Below are positions 33,966-46,650 of a stretch of DNA of 64,000 nucleotides, piece by piece. The stretch spans positions 31,425,501 to 31,489,500 of the forward strand of contig NC_091661.1 in the NCBI RefSeq assembly GCF_042453785.1, given 5' to 3'. The position numbers were made by a program, and so were the translations under genes. Source of the DNA: Malus domestica (Eukaryota > Streptophyta > Magnoliopsida > Rosales > Rosaceae). Every line of letters starts with the position of its first letter. The stretch's first letter is position 1. The notes under the pieces were generated by a model. That model was not told where the DNA came from. It made no database searches and worked only from the letters and a program-made list of their open reading frames with translations.

Positions 33966-34204
33966 ACAACAGAATGTGTCCGTTTGATAGCCTGGCCCTT
34001 CACTCTCATTCCACGCCGCCCGATGGGATTCACCTTCTTTGCTTGTTCCACGTGAAAAGAGTGCGTGCACAATGTGTACCTTCGTTATGTATACGCATGT
34101 ATTTGAGACATAAAATCAATGGCTTACAAAAGAAAATGTCAAAGTTATCCCACTAAAAAGGTGCTAACTACTTGTCCCTTTCGATCAGGGGTGTACATAC
34201 TATT

Positions 34205-34498
34205 GTTCTAAAAATCTCTGCTTAGGTGCTAGGTGGTTAATCACTGCTCTGATTAATCCACAAGCTTTTGAAAATTAAGAAATGATGCCTAAACCTGCTT
34301 AGTACTTTATAATCTATATGTTATTCTATTTTGTATTAATTTATGTATCACAATACACTTATGTATTTTTAAGTATAAGCATACACTTATTTATACGATG
34401 CATAATAAATTTACTAAAATCTGCCTAGTCCACCTAAGCTATGCCTAAGTGCTAGGTCACAGCTCACCGCCCGACTAGCACCTACCGTCTTTTAGAAC
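34205..34498. mobile_element. Non-autonomous DNA element with terminal inverted repeats (about 294 bp)
   Basis: The left end GTTCTAAAAATCTCTGCTTA is followed by GGTGCTAGGTGG. The right end CCGACTAGCACCTACCGTCT is followed by TTTAGAAC. These are inverted copies. An internal GCCTAAGTGCTAGGTCAC repeats the motif. No coding sequence. Confidence 0.7.
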
Positions 34499-34954
34499 TT
34501 TGTTACATACCCAACATAAGTTCATCTGGCGCCCATATTGCTGTATCATTCACCTGAGCTGTCTGAATCAGGAATGATTTTAAAGTAGAATCAGTTGTTG
34601 TTCTAGCTAGTGTTCTTGATCACGATACTTATTGCACCAAAGTTTAGTATGAAGGTGTCAACTACCCTGGTATTGGTGAAAATATCGTAAGAATAAGACT
34701 GAAAATTATATATTCCTTGAACAATGGCTATGAGTTTCTGATAGACCCAACCCCATCCTGCATGTGACCCATTACTGACTGTATATAGACAACAGGAAAG
34801 CACGTAACACAACTCCTACAAAGCCATAACATACAGTACCTGCAACGGTGTTGATTCAGTTTGTATCAAAAAACGAGTGATGGTCATTTTGGCTACAAAC
34901 AAAATGATTGAGAACTTCAGATCGAAAAATGAACCAAAAAACAAGTGATGATCA
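34499..34954. other. Spacer beside the TOPLESS-related fragment
   Basis: May contain further decayed sequence of the TOPLESS-related fragment; near 34810 the minus strand reads GGCTTTGTAGGAGTTGTG, loosely like its FVGVAY segment. I could not establish this. Confidence 0.3.
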
Positions 34955-35485
34955 GACTATCCCCGATTACAAACCTAGAAGAATAGTTTGTTGTTGTGGA
35001 TGGAATTCCATGCGAGCTCCTTACATTAGATCCTTGAATAAGGGTACGGACAACAGCCTTAGGAAGATCATCTTGCGAATAGACATTGGAACCAGAAAAG
35101 GACCCCTGAAAGACCATGGTGAGCATAGGTATTTTCGTCATTATTTGTACTAGAAGAAGGGTGAGTGAGATCTTACTGCTTATTACAAGTAACAAAACAT
35201 GGTAATTGAGCTTGCAAAAAAATTGTTTCTTGTCACACCTCATCAGCTTGGACAGTGCGAATACGCTTCATCAAGTGCTCTGAATCAGCTGATTGATAAT
35301 CCATCCCTGTAACACCTGTACGGGTCCGTGGGTGCTTCCAGAAAGCAACTGCGCTAGAAGGCTGCATCCAGAAGGAGCTGCTGCAACAGTAGTGGTGGCG
35401 CAAAGAAGGATTAGCGCTTCACATTCACCCAGCAATGGCAGCAGGAGATGGGAAGACAGCAGGTTGAAATGGCTGCACAACGATA
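34955..35485 (-). pseudogene. TOPLESS-related (TPR) corepressor gene fragment
   Basis: The minus strand carries pieces of a TPL/TPR protein in the right order but broken frames. First comes QPFQPAVFPSPAAIAG (about 35476-35430), then QPSSAVAFWKHPRTRTGVTG with MDYQSADSEHLMKRIRTVQADE (about 35370-35240). A remnant intron follows, then NVYSQDDLPKAVVRTLIQGSN (about 35090-35030) and, in a shifted frame, FHPQQQTILL. These segments lie between the proline-rich linker and the first WD repeats of TPR proteins. The LisH/CTLH head and the remaining WD40 repeats are absent. Because intron sequence is retained, it came from a genomic duplication rather than a processed copy. TPRs are Groucho-type corepressors for auxin, jasmonate and other pathways; this piece cannot make one. 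Confidence 0.85.
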
Positions 35486-35599
35486 AATAGTCAATCATAT
35501 CCAAAGTACTGTTAGAAATTGTTGCACTCTTTTATGCCGATGATTAGGTGCAACTTCCACCAGGGGCACCAATAGGAGGAAATGCGTCAGTCTTTGGAA

Positions 35600-36430
35600 T
35601 TGGTCCTATAAGAGATCTCAAATGCTTGGGCTAGAAGCCAAATATTTTAGTCCGGAAATTTTAGCTTTTAGCCTAGAAACAGTTTTTCTGCTCCAACCGT
35701 TCTGGCCTAAAATTTTAGTCCTGGATTATTAAAGAATGAACTTAGGCTATTTTTTTTTGTTAAATTAAATTTTAAAAAATAAATAAATATGTAGACTATC
35801 GTAAATTAATTTTATGAACATTTTAATCTAAAAAAATTTTAATTCCGATAAATATTGAAAAATCACTAAATTTTTCTCAAAGCAAGCCTTCAACTTTCAC
35901 CAATCTTTCAACCCTGGTGAATTTTAAGTTAAATAATTTTTTTTAATTATTTTAGCCTTTGGATTTAAATTTGGGTCGTTAGATAATTTTTTTACCGTTA
36001 GATTTGATTATATTCGATTTCAGTCATTGGATTCAATAATATATAAATATAAAAACAAAAAAAAAATTTGAATCTAGGCTATTGGATTAACCAACGGCCT
36101 GTAGATCGTGACCGTTGGATGGAAGTAGCCATTGGAGGCGCTGCAGAACATGGCCAACAGGCCCACGTGGGCGGGGCCCTCGCTGTCTGAGGCATTGTGT
36201 GTCGTGCGAGTTGGGCGAGTGGGTGGGCTGCGTTTGGCGCACAAACGCCCCTTTTCACTCGGTTCGGTGGAGCCCACCCTGATTTCTAGGTTAAATTTTG
36301 GGGGGAATTTGGCATTGATTTAGCATTTAATATTTGGCTCAAATTTTCCCCTTGGGTTGGATTGGGTTTGAGGGGAAATTTTTTGGGGGGGGTAATTTGG
36401 CTTTTAGCCTATCATTAGAGTTGGTCTAAG
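35600..36430. mobile_element. Non-autonomous element with terminal inverted repeats (about 0.8 kb)
   Basis: The left end GGGCTAGAAGCCAAAT (35628-35643) is inverted at the right as ATTTGGCTTTTAGCCTAT (36394-36412). Related AGCTTTTAGCCTAGAAAC occurs just inside the left end. The interior has a GC-rich block (36120-36260) between AT-rich parts, with repeated CCGTTRGAT-type motifs. No transposase. Exact outer limits are unclear. Confidence 0.55.
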
Positions 36431-39400
36431 AGGACTATTTCATCCACCTACTCGCCTGAGTTCACTCACTTAACTCGGTCTCTGACTCCTTCAACTCGCT
36501 TGTCAACTCGGTTCCCGACTTCGACGAGTTGAACGACTTATTTTATGAGTAAATTGAAGGTGATTGATGTCTACAATTTGAATGAGTAAATTGAAGGTGA
36601 CAGCCATTGTGCACTAGGGTTTCATTGGCCCCGTATGTTGCCATTCATACTATTTTTGTCTTCTTTTAATTTTTGTTTTATATTTCTGTAAAATATTCAT
36701 GCTGAACTGTTTCAAGTAATGTATGTTGTCATCCACATCAATTATCAAAGCCCTAACAGAACATGCCCCCACTCTATTTTAGTGATTGATGATGATGCGC
36801 ACCCATAAATTATACCTTTCATTTTGTGGCCAAAACCCTTTCTGCCGAAATGGAGAATATCCTCGTGTCTATAGTAGTTATCACGTGCAGTGACATTCTG
36901 TCACTGGGGGATCGATATATCTTCTTGTGTCTATATCACTTATCACATGTCATTCACGTTAAAATATGTTTAATCATTCGGATCATATTCAATTTGTTGT
37001 TTTTGGCCTTCTCTTCCCGGCCTATGGTTTCAAGTTTTCACTTGCTGCAATATATTTCTTGATGTCCCACAATTCATAGAAGTCAGTTTGACCAAGAAAT
37101 ATAGCTATTAATATATGGGTTGGTCGGATGCTTAAGTGAAATTAGGGGACAAATTATCCTGAGTTAACGGCTTTAACGCACGAAAATCATTTTCAATTTT
37201 CAAGGAGGGAATGTTACAAGCTTAGCAAACTTATCAAATTTTTGTGATGTGTTATAAAATAATGTAATGTGAAACAATCACAAGCCATAAAATTTGGGGT
37301 GATGTTAGAGATACCATATACTTGAATCATACTCTATAAATCACATGATGTGGGAGTTGAAGGTTGAAATTGTTTAAATCACTAAAAAAAAAATTCAATC
37401 ACCAACCATCATATCATATGATTAACAAAAATTTGCTTTGTTAATTAATTATCTTGTTCAGGTCCTCAAGTAATCCTTTAAATAAGGATTAGTGTAACTT
37501 TTGGGTTCGGTAAACCAAGGCACCAAGAGTTGATATAATTGGTCAAGTGATTATTTAAATTAATTAACTCAAAATTAGGAGGAATATTTTAGCCATCTAA
37601 ACACTACTACGTTACTTTTTTCTCTTATATTATAAAACGCGTGCTTGTTTTTTAACTAATATATCTCAAAAATAAAGTTTATAAATTACGTTGTTCACAC
37701 GTGAAATAATACATCATGTAACAAGTATTATGAAAACAAATAAAAAATCTCCAAAAGTAGGTGCTAGGAAGGAAAACATGATATAGATGAAGATATATGG
37801 AAAAATCTTACAAGAACAAAAATACTAACTTTGGTCAATAATCCATTTGGCGTGGAGGAAGCGTCATTTGCTCTTCATAGCTGAATGGATAGGCTCGCGG
37901 TTGAATTTTTGAATGTTTATTTGGGCCCCACGTGTTTGTTTTTCTTTTGTAAGTGGGTCCACCTAAGTTGGACCAACCTAGATAAAGAGAGAGGTTATTC
38001 TTGTAAAGATGGTGAGGTCCAAAAATGGAATGCTATTTTTTGTATTTAGTTTCCAAATTTTCGCTTAAGTAGGAAGGAATGCTTTCTCTTTGTTTGTTGC
38101 ATGCGTATGTAACCCCTTGCCATTGTTGAAACTTGAAACCTTTTAGTATTCTACGAGTGAAATTATATACATTTTACGTTTCGGTAATACTAGGAAGACA
38201 AACTATTTAAATGATATTTTGTAAATCATATAAAATGGGTGTTGATTATTGAATTATCTTGATTAATATGTTTATTTTATATTTATGACATATCACATAA
38301 TTTACAAATTTGGTTTAAAAAGTTGGTCTACCTAACATTATTCTTTACGTTTTTTGTCAACCAAAATAGAGCTAAAGCATGTGTTTTTCTAATCTAAAAC
38401 CACATAGAATCCGACCAGAAAAAGAACAATATAAAGTTCGAATTGGTGTTTTTGTTTCTTCAAAACAAGTTATAGTACGAGAGGCTGAAATCGAAAATAA
38501 GACTTCGAGCACAAAGCTTTTAATCACATGACTAGTCAGTTTAATGACTTCGGTCTTTATTAGGTAGAAGAGATTCTAAGTTCGACTCACAATTATGCGA
38601 AAACAATATATAGTTATAATAACTAGTGTGTTCAATACTAATTTGTAGCACAATTTAACAAATTGATGTAAAAATATCTTCATGCATATCATATTATTTA
38701 AAAAAAAATCACTTAAATTATTACAAGTAATATTCTATATTAATTTACACTAAAAGGAGATCTGCACTAAATTCCTAGTAGTTGATTTAAGTCTTCAAGC
38801 ATGCTTCACTTCATTTCTCATGTAAATTTCTTATTAAGATGAGAAATGGAATACAAGTAGATTCCATTTTAGCTTTTTATCCGAACTAGTATGAAACATG
38901 AGTCATGCATCCAAAGTAGTATGAACATCATGAGTCATGCATAGGTGATAGGTAATAGGCCTTCATGGGAGTGTAGTGTGTAATTCCTATCAAATTTTCA
39001 AATCAAATAGTTGATGAAAGACCAAAGGATATGAACGAACGACATGCCGTATGAAGCAATGGGCAGGCTTGAATCGATTGCAAGAAATGGTAACCCTAAA
39101 CATTATTTATTCTTTTACGCACTTTAATAGAATCCGACCTCAACTAAATTAATTATTTTCATGCATAAGAATACTAGATTACAATCAACCAACATTTAGC
39201 AAATTTGAAAAAGAGCCAAAAAAATGGTATGATTCACTTATTTTTATTTTTTGAATTGAGAGATTCATAAATCAGAATCGTAATGCATATATTAATCAAA
39301 CAGAAATAATGTACGATTATAATTAAAAAAAAATGTAGTTGTTATTTCTCTTAAATTAGTTAAGCAGCATTTCGTGACTAACGAGAAGAATTAACAGGGC

Positions 39401-40724
39401 AAGAGAATAAGAGTAATTAATGTTATACTTGCCACCTAATTATACCATGATCTGTACTATCTTTCTAAAAATTATAATTCACAAACTAAACATATATTAT
39501 GAAGAAAGGAGAGTACTCGGTATCACAACTACTGCAGAAACCCGAAAATTCTCTCGTGACGTACGAGAGTTTGACTGAGGTCTTGTGGTCAGATAATCGG
39601 ACGACGGTTGTTCGTTATTTAATTGATTCGATGTGATGGAAGTATGGATTAAAATGGAAACACCAGCGCAAAAGCCTAAATATTCTCTCTCCTTCTTCGT
39701 CATCGTCGACACGTTTCGCCACCACATGAGCTCTCCTCTGGTGAAAACCTCTCGGCTCCTGCAACGTGTCCACTGCCTCCGTCGCCTTCAGCAGTCGCTT
39801 GCCGCCGTCACCATTTTTGCAAAATCCCAGCGCCAGCTACTGCACCAGTTTTCTTGACATGTTTGGATTATATATGTGTTTTATATTGACTAAGACCCTA
39901 AATCATGTCGTGTTCGGTATAGGGCAAATTCGGTGGTGCTATACATATATTTATTTTATCTTTCACACATTTATTAATTTTGAGTCTCCAAATTAAATGA
40001 ATTTAAAAAAAATTAATGAACAAAATTTAACAAGAATGTGTAAGAAGTAAAAAAAAAAAGTGTAAATAGGATAACCTATTCAATTACATGCGGTGTTCTA
40101 AACCTTTCCTAATGTTTTTTAACTTGCCATATTACATTTTAAGTTGCTAATAAGTTCTTATCGTATATGTATTTTAGTTGGCATGCTTGTTCTAATTAAT
40201 TCTCAACATTATAGAGACACTTACAAGCATCTACTCTATATATTGTCGATAAAACATGTAACAATAGTTTACAAATATCTCCAATGTTGTTGTCTGTGTT
40301 GCTGTTGTCGTTCCTTTAATATGCAGTCTTGCAAAAAGTTGCAAGTAGCTGCCCAAATTATATAGGTAAATAAAGAACTGAGATCTTCTCCAGATTTTTG
40401 AGCCTGACGAGCTTAAAAACTTAAAGATCTGGGCCGTTAAAGAAAGAGATTAGGACTCTTAGTTTGTGTAAGATGGACTAGTATCATGGATTAATGAGAA
40501 TCGTAGAATTGAAATTAAGTGTCTGAATCTCTTAGCATGCGCTCTGATTCATCCTTTACGTTCAAGAAAGACAAATGGAAAAGTAAAAAGAAGAAACTTG
40601 GTAAATACAGAGAGGTAATTATGCAGTGCATGAAAATTCATCCCTAGCTACCTCATTCTCTAGTGGTCAGAAAGAACCCACCAAAGTGTAAAGGGCATAC
40701 ACACAATAGATAGATAGAAATGGA
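36431..40724. other. Gene-poor AT-rich spacer
   Basis: No gene recognised over more than 4 kb. ATGAGTAAATTGAAGGTGA is directly repeated at about 36546 and 36583. At 39690-39860 is a GC-richer patch with a 43-codon open frame starting MSSPLVKTSRLLQR, of unknown nature. Near 38540-38600 is a B-box-like TCTAAGTTCGACTC. Confidence 0.4.
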
Positions 40725-40935
40725 TTTGGATCCCATCCGGATCCAAATTGTGGGATCCTCACATCTTAATCATTCTTCGTACATCGCGTAGTCAGAAATC
40801 CTTTGATTTGTTTTTTTTAAATTAAACACAATTAATACCTAACGAAAACTGACCGAACGATATACGATAAATGGATAGAATGCGATGATCCCAAGGATCC
40901 TCACAAAAAGAATCCTAAGAGGATCCTCATCCGAT
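40725..40935. mobile_element. Palindromic MITE-like element with GGATCCTCAC ends
   Basis: The left part reads GATCCCATCCGGATCC and GGGATCCTCACATC. The right part reads AAGGATCCTCACAAAAAGAA and GAGGATCCTCATCCG. Internal GAACGATATACGATAAATGG is also found, diverged, in the element at 57640-57850 (GCACGATATATGATAAACGG). Confidence 0.55.
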
Positions 40936-41692
40936 AGAAATAGATATAGATATACTCATTATATATATAGACTCCCACACGAAGGATGAATAGCGACATT
41001 GACCATAGGAAAAATAATTTATATTCTACTAAACTACTTATGTGCATGTACACATTATTCTCAAATGTATGTACATGAACAGTAACTCAAACGAGGGTTG
41101 GTTCAGTTGGTCAAGTTCCTACCTTGTATGTCTCTCTGCCCAAGGTTTGAATTTCACTGCTAACAATCTTCGTTGGTGTGCGATATGTAAATTCCTATAT
41201 AAATGCATATGATGCTGGTGGTAGTTGATAGTTAGGAGTGTATGACGCTGATGATGAGAGTAACCAATATCTCCCAAACTTTTTATTACAAAAAAAAAAA
41301 TTGATTTATATACACACCTCTTCTCTTTCAGGCACGTTTGTTTACCTATGATTTTGATTTATTTATTTTATTCAATTCAAAAATAAAAATAAATATAAAC
41401 GTGCATAAAAAATAGTGTGTGAATATTGTTCTCATGTATACATACTATGAAAACGAAAGCAGTAAAAGACGAAACTACCGTCTCTCTCCTCTCTCCTCTC
41501 TCTTCTCTCTCTCACACATATAGTTGGCCAACACATGGAACCGCACCACATGTACACAGTACCATCATCTCTTTCAGCATAGTGCTTCATCTTTGCCTTT
41601 AAGACTATCTGGGTTTGAAAAGTGGGTGGTTTTTCCTCTCTCAAAAGACTCCACATAGCTTTTTCTCTCTACCCTTTTCTCCTCGTTAATCC
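40936..41692. other. Upstream region of the DOF gene
   Basis: A family-B-like MITE may lie at about 41305-41425 (TATACACACCTC at the left, GTGTGTGAATATTG at the right, with GATTTATTTATTTTATTCAA inside). A CT-rich run at 41479-41515 and further CT tracts up to the ATG look like the DOF 5' leader. Confidence 0.5.
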
Positions 41693-43121
41693 ATGGACAC
41701 AGCTCACTGGCCACAGGTAAAGCGAAAACCTTTTCTTTTTTTCCTCCATGAAATCATGAAATTATCATCTAGGGTTGAGTTTTTCAAAGTTAATATTTAT
41801 AAGAAATATCTTAAGCTTAATAGCTTTGGGTTTGGAAAATTATCTTCCTTCATATATAAGTTGGTTTTAAAGTTGTATTAATTTGCTTTTCTTCTTTCCA
41901 CTAATAGTGGCTGAATTTATATTGTTGTATCTTCCAAAGGTCTTTCATTTTTTGTCCTGAAAATTTAAAGTACTGCACTTTTTCTTTTCTTTTTCTTCTT
42001 CCCATCATCTGATAAAGTAGGTTGTTTTCTTTCCTTTTACTTTCTTCTCTCCATCTTTGTCTTAATTTTTTCGGAGTGACAACATATATACTCTTTTTTG
42101 GTGGGTTTTCGATCACCAAAGTTATGGCCTTTTCTTGTCGCTTTTTTTTTTTGGGTTTATTTTTATATTTTATTTTCAGGGTATTGGAGTGGTTAACTCC
42201 ATGGAAGATTTTTCTTCTACAAGGCCAATCACAGAGAGAAGGGCAAGGCCTCAAAAGGATCAAGCTTTGAATTGTCCAAGGTGCAATTCCACCACCACAA
42301 AATTCTGTTATTACAACAATTACAGCCTCTCTCAGCCAAGATACTTTTGCAAGACTTGTAGAAGGTATTGGACTGAAGGTGGATCTCTGAGAAATGTTCC
42401 GGTGGGTGGAGGGTCACGGAAGAACAACAAGAGATCAAATAATTCCGATTCATCATCACCGTCCACGTCTTCAGCGAAGAAGGTTGCTCATGATCGTGAT
42501 CACCATCTGACCCCACAAAGTAATTTTCCTTCTCAGTCTGCTTCTCAAAACCCTAATAAGATCCACTTCCAAGGTCAAGATCTCAACCTTGCATACCCAC
42601 CAGCTGATCAGGAACATGACAACAATAATATTACCGAACTACCCTTCAGTATGGAGACTATTGACAACAGAACCTACCACCACCAAAACCCTAGCTCCTC
42701 AGCCACTACTACCACATCTCATCATTTCTCATCGGCTATGGAACTGCTCAAAAGTACTGGGATTGCATCAAGGGGGCTGACTTCTTTCGTGCCGATGGCG
42801 GCGGTGGAGGTGCCGGATCATTCGAGTAACATCACAATGTTTTCATCTGGGTTTCCGATGCATGAGTTTAAGCCAAGTGGGCTTAGTTTTTCTCTAGATG
42901 GGTTTGAGAGTGCTGGATTTGGTGGCTGTCTTCAAGGGGTGCAAGAGACTACTAATACTAGTCATGCAAGGCTTTTGTTTCCTACTGCTCAGGATTTGAA
43001 GCAGCAGATTCCGAGCTCTACTACTGCTGCTGCTGATTTTGATCAACACAATAATAGAGGAGGAGAAGGAGGTTCCGGTGGTGGGTATTGGAATGGAATG
43101 CTAGGTGGCGGATCATGGTAA
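41693..43121 (+). CDS. DOF zinc-finger transcription factor
   Basis: Two exons (41693-41716 and 42180-43121) encode 321 residues. The first exon supplies only MDTAHWPQ, a start seen in several plant DOF proteins, and splices in phase 0 to [11 protein letters not shown]. The DOF domain occupies about residues 38-92. Its C-x2-C-x21-C-x2-C finger comprises [20 protein letters not shown], then [20 protein letters not shown] and [10 protein letters not shown]. This domain binds AAAG cores in DNA and also carries the nuclear signal. The remainder is Ser/Asn/His-rich, and the C-terminus [12 protein letters not shown] is a conserved tail in one DOF subgroup. It is probably closest to the DOF4.6/DOF2.1/DAG1 side of the family, but I cannot assign an orthologue. 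The 463-bp intron after a tiny exon is typical of this subgroup. An alternative start at the internal MEDF would lose the conserved N-terminus. Confidence 0.95.
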
Positions 43122-45164
43122 TGCAATTGCCAGAAAAGAAACAAAAAAAGTAGTGATCTAGAAGAAAGATCGGTATTTGGTTTTGTTTTTCTTCATTTGC
43201 TTGGATGGCTTGTTTGGAATTGGAGTTGATAACGAACAAAGTAATAGGGTACATGAGTTTTTCTTCCCCTTTTTCATCATCAGTGTTAATTATACTTGAT
43301 CTGCCTTGTTCTTTCTCCCTCTCGGTTTTCTAGTATGCTTAGGATATCCTGTACACCAGAGCATAGTAGAATTTTCGCTCATTCTCACCCTCCTCCTTAT
43401 TATTTTTTTTCCTTTATTTTGTCCTTAATCAATGTGCATGTTTGAAAATTTATTATTGGTTTTGCTTCAAAGGGGTGTCTCATGAATCATGAGGAATTCT
43501 TTACAAATATTCATGAAAAGAAGGTCAAGGATTTCCCCTATTTCCCTGTTAGGGTTTCATAACGCAGAGAAATTACATGATTACTCCTATAGAGATTACT
43601 TCTTGATCATCTACCACATGCAGCAGCGTACGATGCAGTTCTTTAGGATTTCCTGCTGAAATTCAATGATTTATTTTCATTATGTTTTCGGTTAGCTTAG
43701 TTAACAAGTGTCGGTAATTAATTTGTCAATTAAGTTGTGTACACAGAGATTAAGGACTTATTTTATATGTTTACTTTAGTAGTTAACACTTGGATTTGTG
43801 GGTTGATTGTGTACGTATTTAGAGAGTGTATTAGCAGTTGAGGTTGGATTATTTATTGGTTAAGTAATATTAAAGGTGAGTTGGAATGATGGCTGTCAAT
43901 CCTTTATTAGCAAAAGTTTCTTCTTTTTGCTTGGCAACAGATCAGAAATGTCAGGTCTTTTCAGCACCATCTGCGCCTTTGAGATTCTTCCACCCATTAA
44001 CTCCACCACCCCCCACCTCCCTCCTGCTCTTCATGAATCTTCATCATCACCCGCACAAGGAGATGATTTTTCAAGAACAATGAGTAGGTATGCAAGACCC
44101 AAACACTATTTATTTTAAATTAAATTCTATAAACCCTAAGCAAATCTGGGTCTGCCGTCAACAATATAAATTAGAGAACTCTGCTTTTAGGAACTTCATT
44201 TTTTACGGTAACGAAAGTGAGACGATAGATTCAATCTCCCTAAGGCTCATGTATAATATAAGACTACCTTTGCATTTAAGAAAACATGAAAAAAAAGGGG
44301 TGAATATGTAAGAAGTCTTTTATATGATGAATGCATAGTTCGGTGGTCCTTCACCTATTTTCAAAGAGCTCTCGAACCCCTTGACTAACTTGCACTCCCT
44401 TCGTTATTGACCCAAAAAAGAAAAGAAACTTGCAGTACTCCCTTTGTTGGCTAAGAAAAGTTTTTCAAATTGCGGATACTTCATATGTTATAAAATAAGT
44501 AGAATAATACAAAAAAAAATATAGTGTTTTCTCCACTTATAGTATCATGCAGAGTACTGCTTAAATATCTAATACTTAAATTTCTCATTGGCTATGGAGG
44601 GCCACCACAAACATTCCCATCCGTCGGTCACCATGCTAGGGAATAATCTTGTCCACTCTACAAAATCCTCCCAGATGTAGACCCTCATTCATTAATTAAT
44701 ATAATATGTAATTAGATTCATACATTGAGATAAGATAGATTGACTTTCTACTTTCCATATAGTTGTTCCATCTTTTTGTCTTGGTAAATCGATGAGAACT
44801 AGCTACGGTTATAGCTCCTCTTGCTAGTCACAGTGATATATGTAGATGGAGGTGCACCACCCACCATGAACATCCCTTTCTTGCCAAAACTTAGGCATCT
44901 ACAATCTACTCCACCAATCTCTCCTTGCTTTTCACTTTTAACATTTTTTTTCCTCGCAAAACTTGTTAAGATATATGGAAAGATTCTCCTAATTATGCCA
45001 CTAATGCACCACATATCAATCGTCTTTTTAAACACGACAAACATTTAGATATGGGATAGCAAGCTGTTTTACATTTTTACTATAGTGAATCTTTTCTTTC
45101 TTGTTTGTACATATTTTTGTCAATGATAAGCAGTCGAATTAAAGGGTACATTTTTGCGCACCAT
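43122..45164. other. Downstream of DOF; no further gene recognised
   Basis: The first few hundred bases are the DOF 3' UTR. An open frame at 43886-44083 (MMAVNPLLAKVSS...) and another at 44821-45048 have no recognisable domain, splice partners or coding bias, so they were not accepted. Confidence 0.4.
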
Positions 45165-45300
45165 CCTTGGTGATGATGTTCATCACCCTATTTATCGCGG
45201 TTATATGTGTTTAAATTTTGAAATTTGTGTCTATCTATTACACAGATTTTGAAATTTAAACTCATCTGGTAGTACTAAATAGGACAATGAGCATCACAAT
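45165..45300. repeat. Hairpin element with GATGTTCATCACCC ends
   Basis: GATGTTCATCACCCTATTTA and TTTAAATTTTGAAATTTGTG at the left are mirrored at the right by CAGATTTTGAAATTTAAACT and AATAGGACAATGAGCATCAC. The arms are nearly the whole element. A single diverged arm also occurs near 16095-16165. Confidence 0.7.
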
Positions 45301-46189
45301 CACTTAAAGGTGTCGAGCACAAATACTCCCCAAACTTGTTTGTGCATTGGGATCATATATAGTATTGGGTAGCAGAAGTTATAGAACGTTGGCCGGATAC
45401 AGTACGTACTACCTACACAATTTACACAACGCATGTATAATCCATCAACTGCATACATGCCTACAGTTATACATTTGTTCATTACCTTAGGATCATTTTC
45501 CTGCTTTTTGGGTGATACTTAACCATGTGCCAATTATATATTTCTCAAATCATCATATCACCTTCATTAGGGTTCTAATCACCACGTCTCCTGTAAAGCG
45601 TACTGCTGCTCAAATATTACAGCTAGCTAGTTGCACATTAAATAAATTTGATTTTATGGTAGAATCCTAACTTTTTTACAGTATGTGAAAGTAAATTGGT
45701 CTTTTGACTGGTGTAAAATTACCACACACACATGACTCTCAATTGCTAAAACCGTAAAAAAGTTTGATGGAATCAAGTTATCTTTGAACTGCGATAAATA
45801 TCATCAAATTACAAGAACCTATATCACGGCAGTTAAAACTACAAGAACTAAACTGTAACTTCATGCAGCATTGGTCCGGCAAGTAATTTTATGTTGTCAA
45901 CAGATTTGAAATCTTATAGCCAAGCCAGTCCAGCTCCTTATTCAGGCTCTTCTTTTTGCTAGAATAAAAAATAGCAATAGTACAGGTACATGATATGATG
46001 CCTCTTGCGTACAAAAACCCTAAAAAACTTCATCGCATGGAAAAACCCTACTACTCCTCTCAGTCCGCCCTCTTACGTTAAGGTACTGCTATTCGGATGG
46101 CTCAGATGGCTCAGGATGATGATCATGCTGCTCCTAATCAGATGGCTCAGATGGCTCAGCGTGATAAAGGGTTTTGGTAGCATGTGGTA
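45301..46189. other. Spacer with a short minisatellite
   Basis: ATGGCTCAGATGGCTCAG occurs at 46097-46114 and again at 46142-46159, separated by 27 bp. No gene recognised. Confidence 0.4.
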
Positions 46190-46331
46190 ACAAGTAGTGA
46201 AGTCCAATCAAAGTATTAGGTTTCGGAGATATTTACGCTTATAAATTTGTTCTTTCCAAGTACAGCTATCCAGTTTACTATTATTTCAACCTGGCAACTA
46301 TTTCCTGGAAACCTACTAGAGGAAAAATCAA
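46190..46331. repeat. Segment repeated at 54330-54456
   Basis: ACAAGTAGTGAAGTCCAATC, TTTCGGAGATATTTACGCTT and TTTCAACCTGGCAACTATTT all recur in order at 54330-54456. The segment is unclassified and may be part of a dispersed element or a shared gene flank. Confidence 0.65.
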
Positions 46332-46426
46332 AGGTGCATTTGTTGCACCGTACTATTTCAAACTATATTAACTTCAGGGACTAAGGTGTACTCAGTAATA
46401 TAAGAACAATGAAGCGTTTGGTACAA

Positions 46427-46650
46427 TGTTGGCCTAAGCTATGGGAGATGTTGACAACTCTAGTTATGGGCCCCAGATGCTATGAATTGTATAAAAATGC
46501 TACAAAAAACTCCTATAGCATTTGAAAAATGCTATGGAAAAAGTTTATTATAGCATTTTGGAATTGATATAGTATACTTTTCATAGCATTTACAAGCTAT
46601 AAAGGGTGATAATAGCATTTTACACTTTCTATATCATGGCCTAATATATC
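46427..46650. mobile_element. Element end with clustered ATAGCATTT repeats
   Basis: TAGCATTT or its reverse complement AAATGCTA occurs about six times in both orientations between 46490 and 46620 (for example AAAAATGCTATGG, TATAGCATTTTGG, CATAGCATTTACAAGC). Clusters of subterminal short repeats of this kind mark CACTA/MULE-type DNA transposons. No coding part was found. Confidence 0.5.

Noticed and set aside
43876-44118. Overlapping open frames downstream of DOF
   Set aside because: Proline/serine-rich by composition, no homology recognised, no expression evidence.
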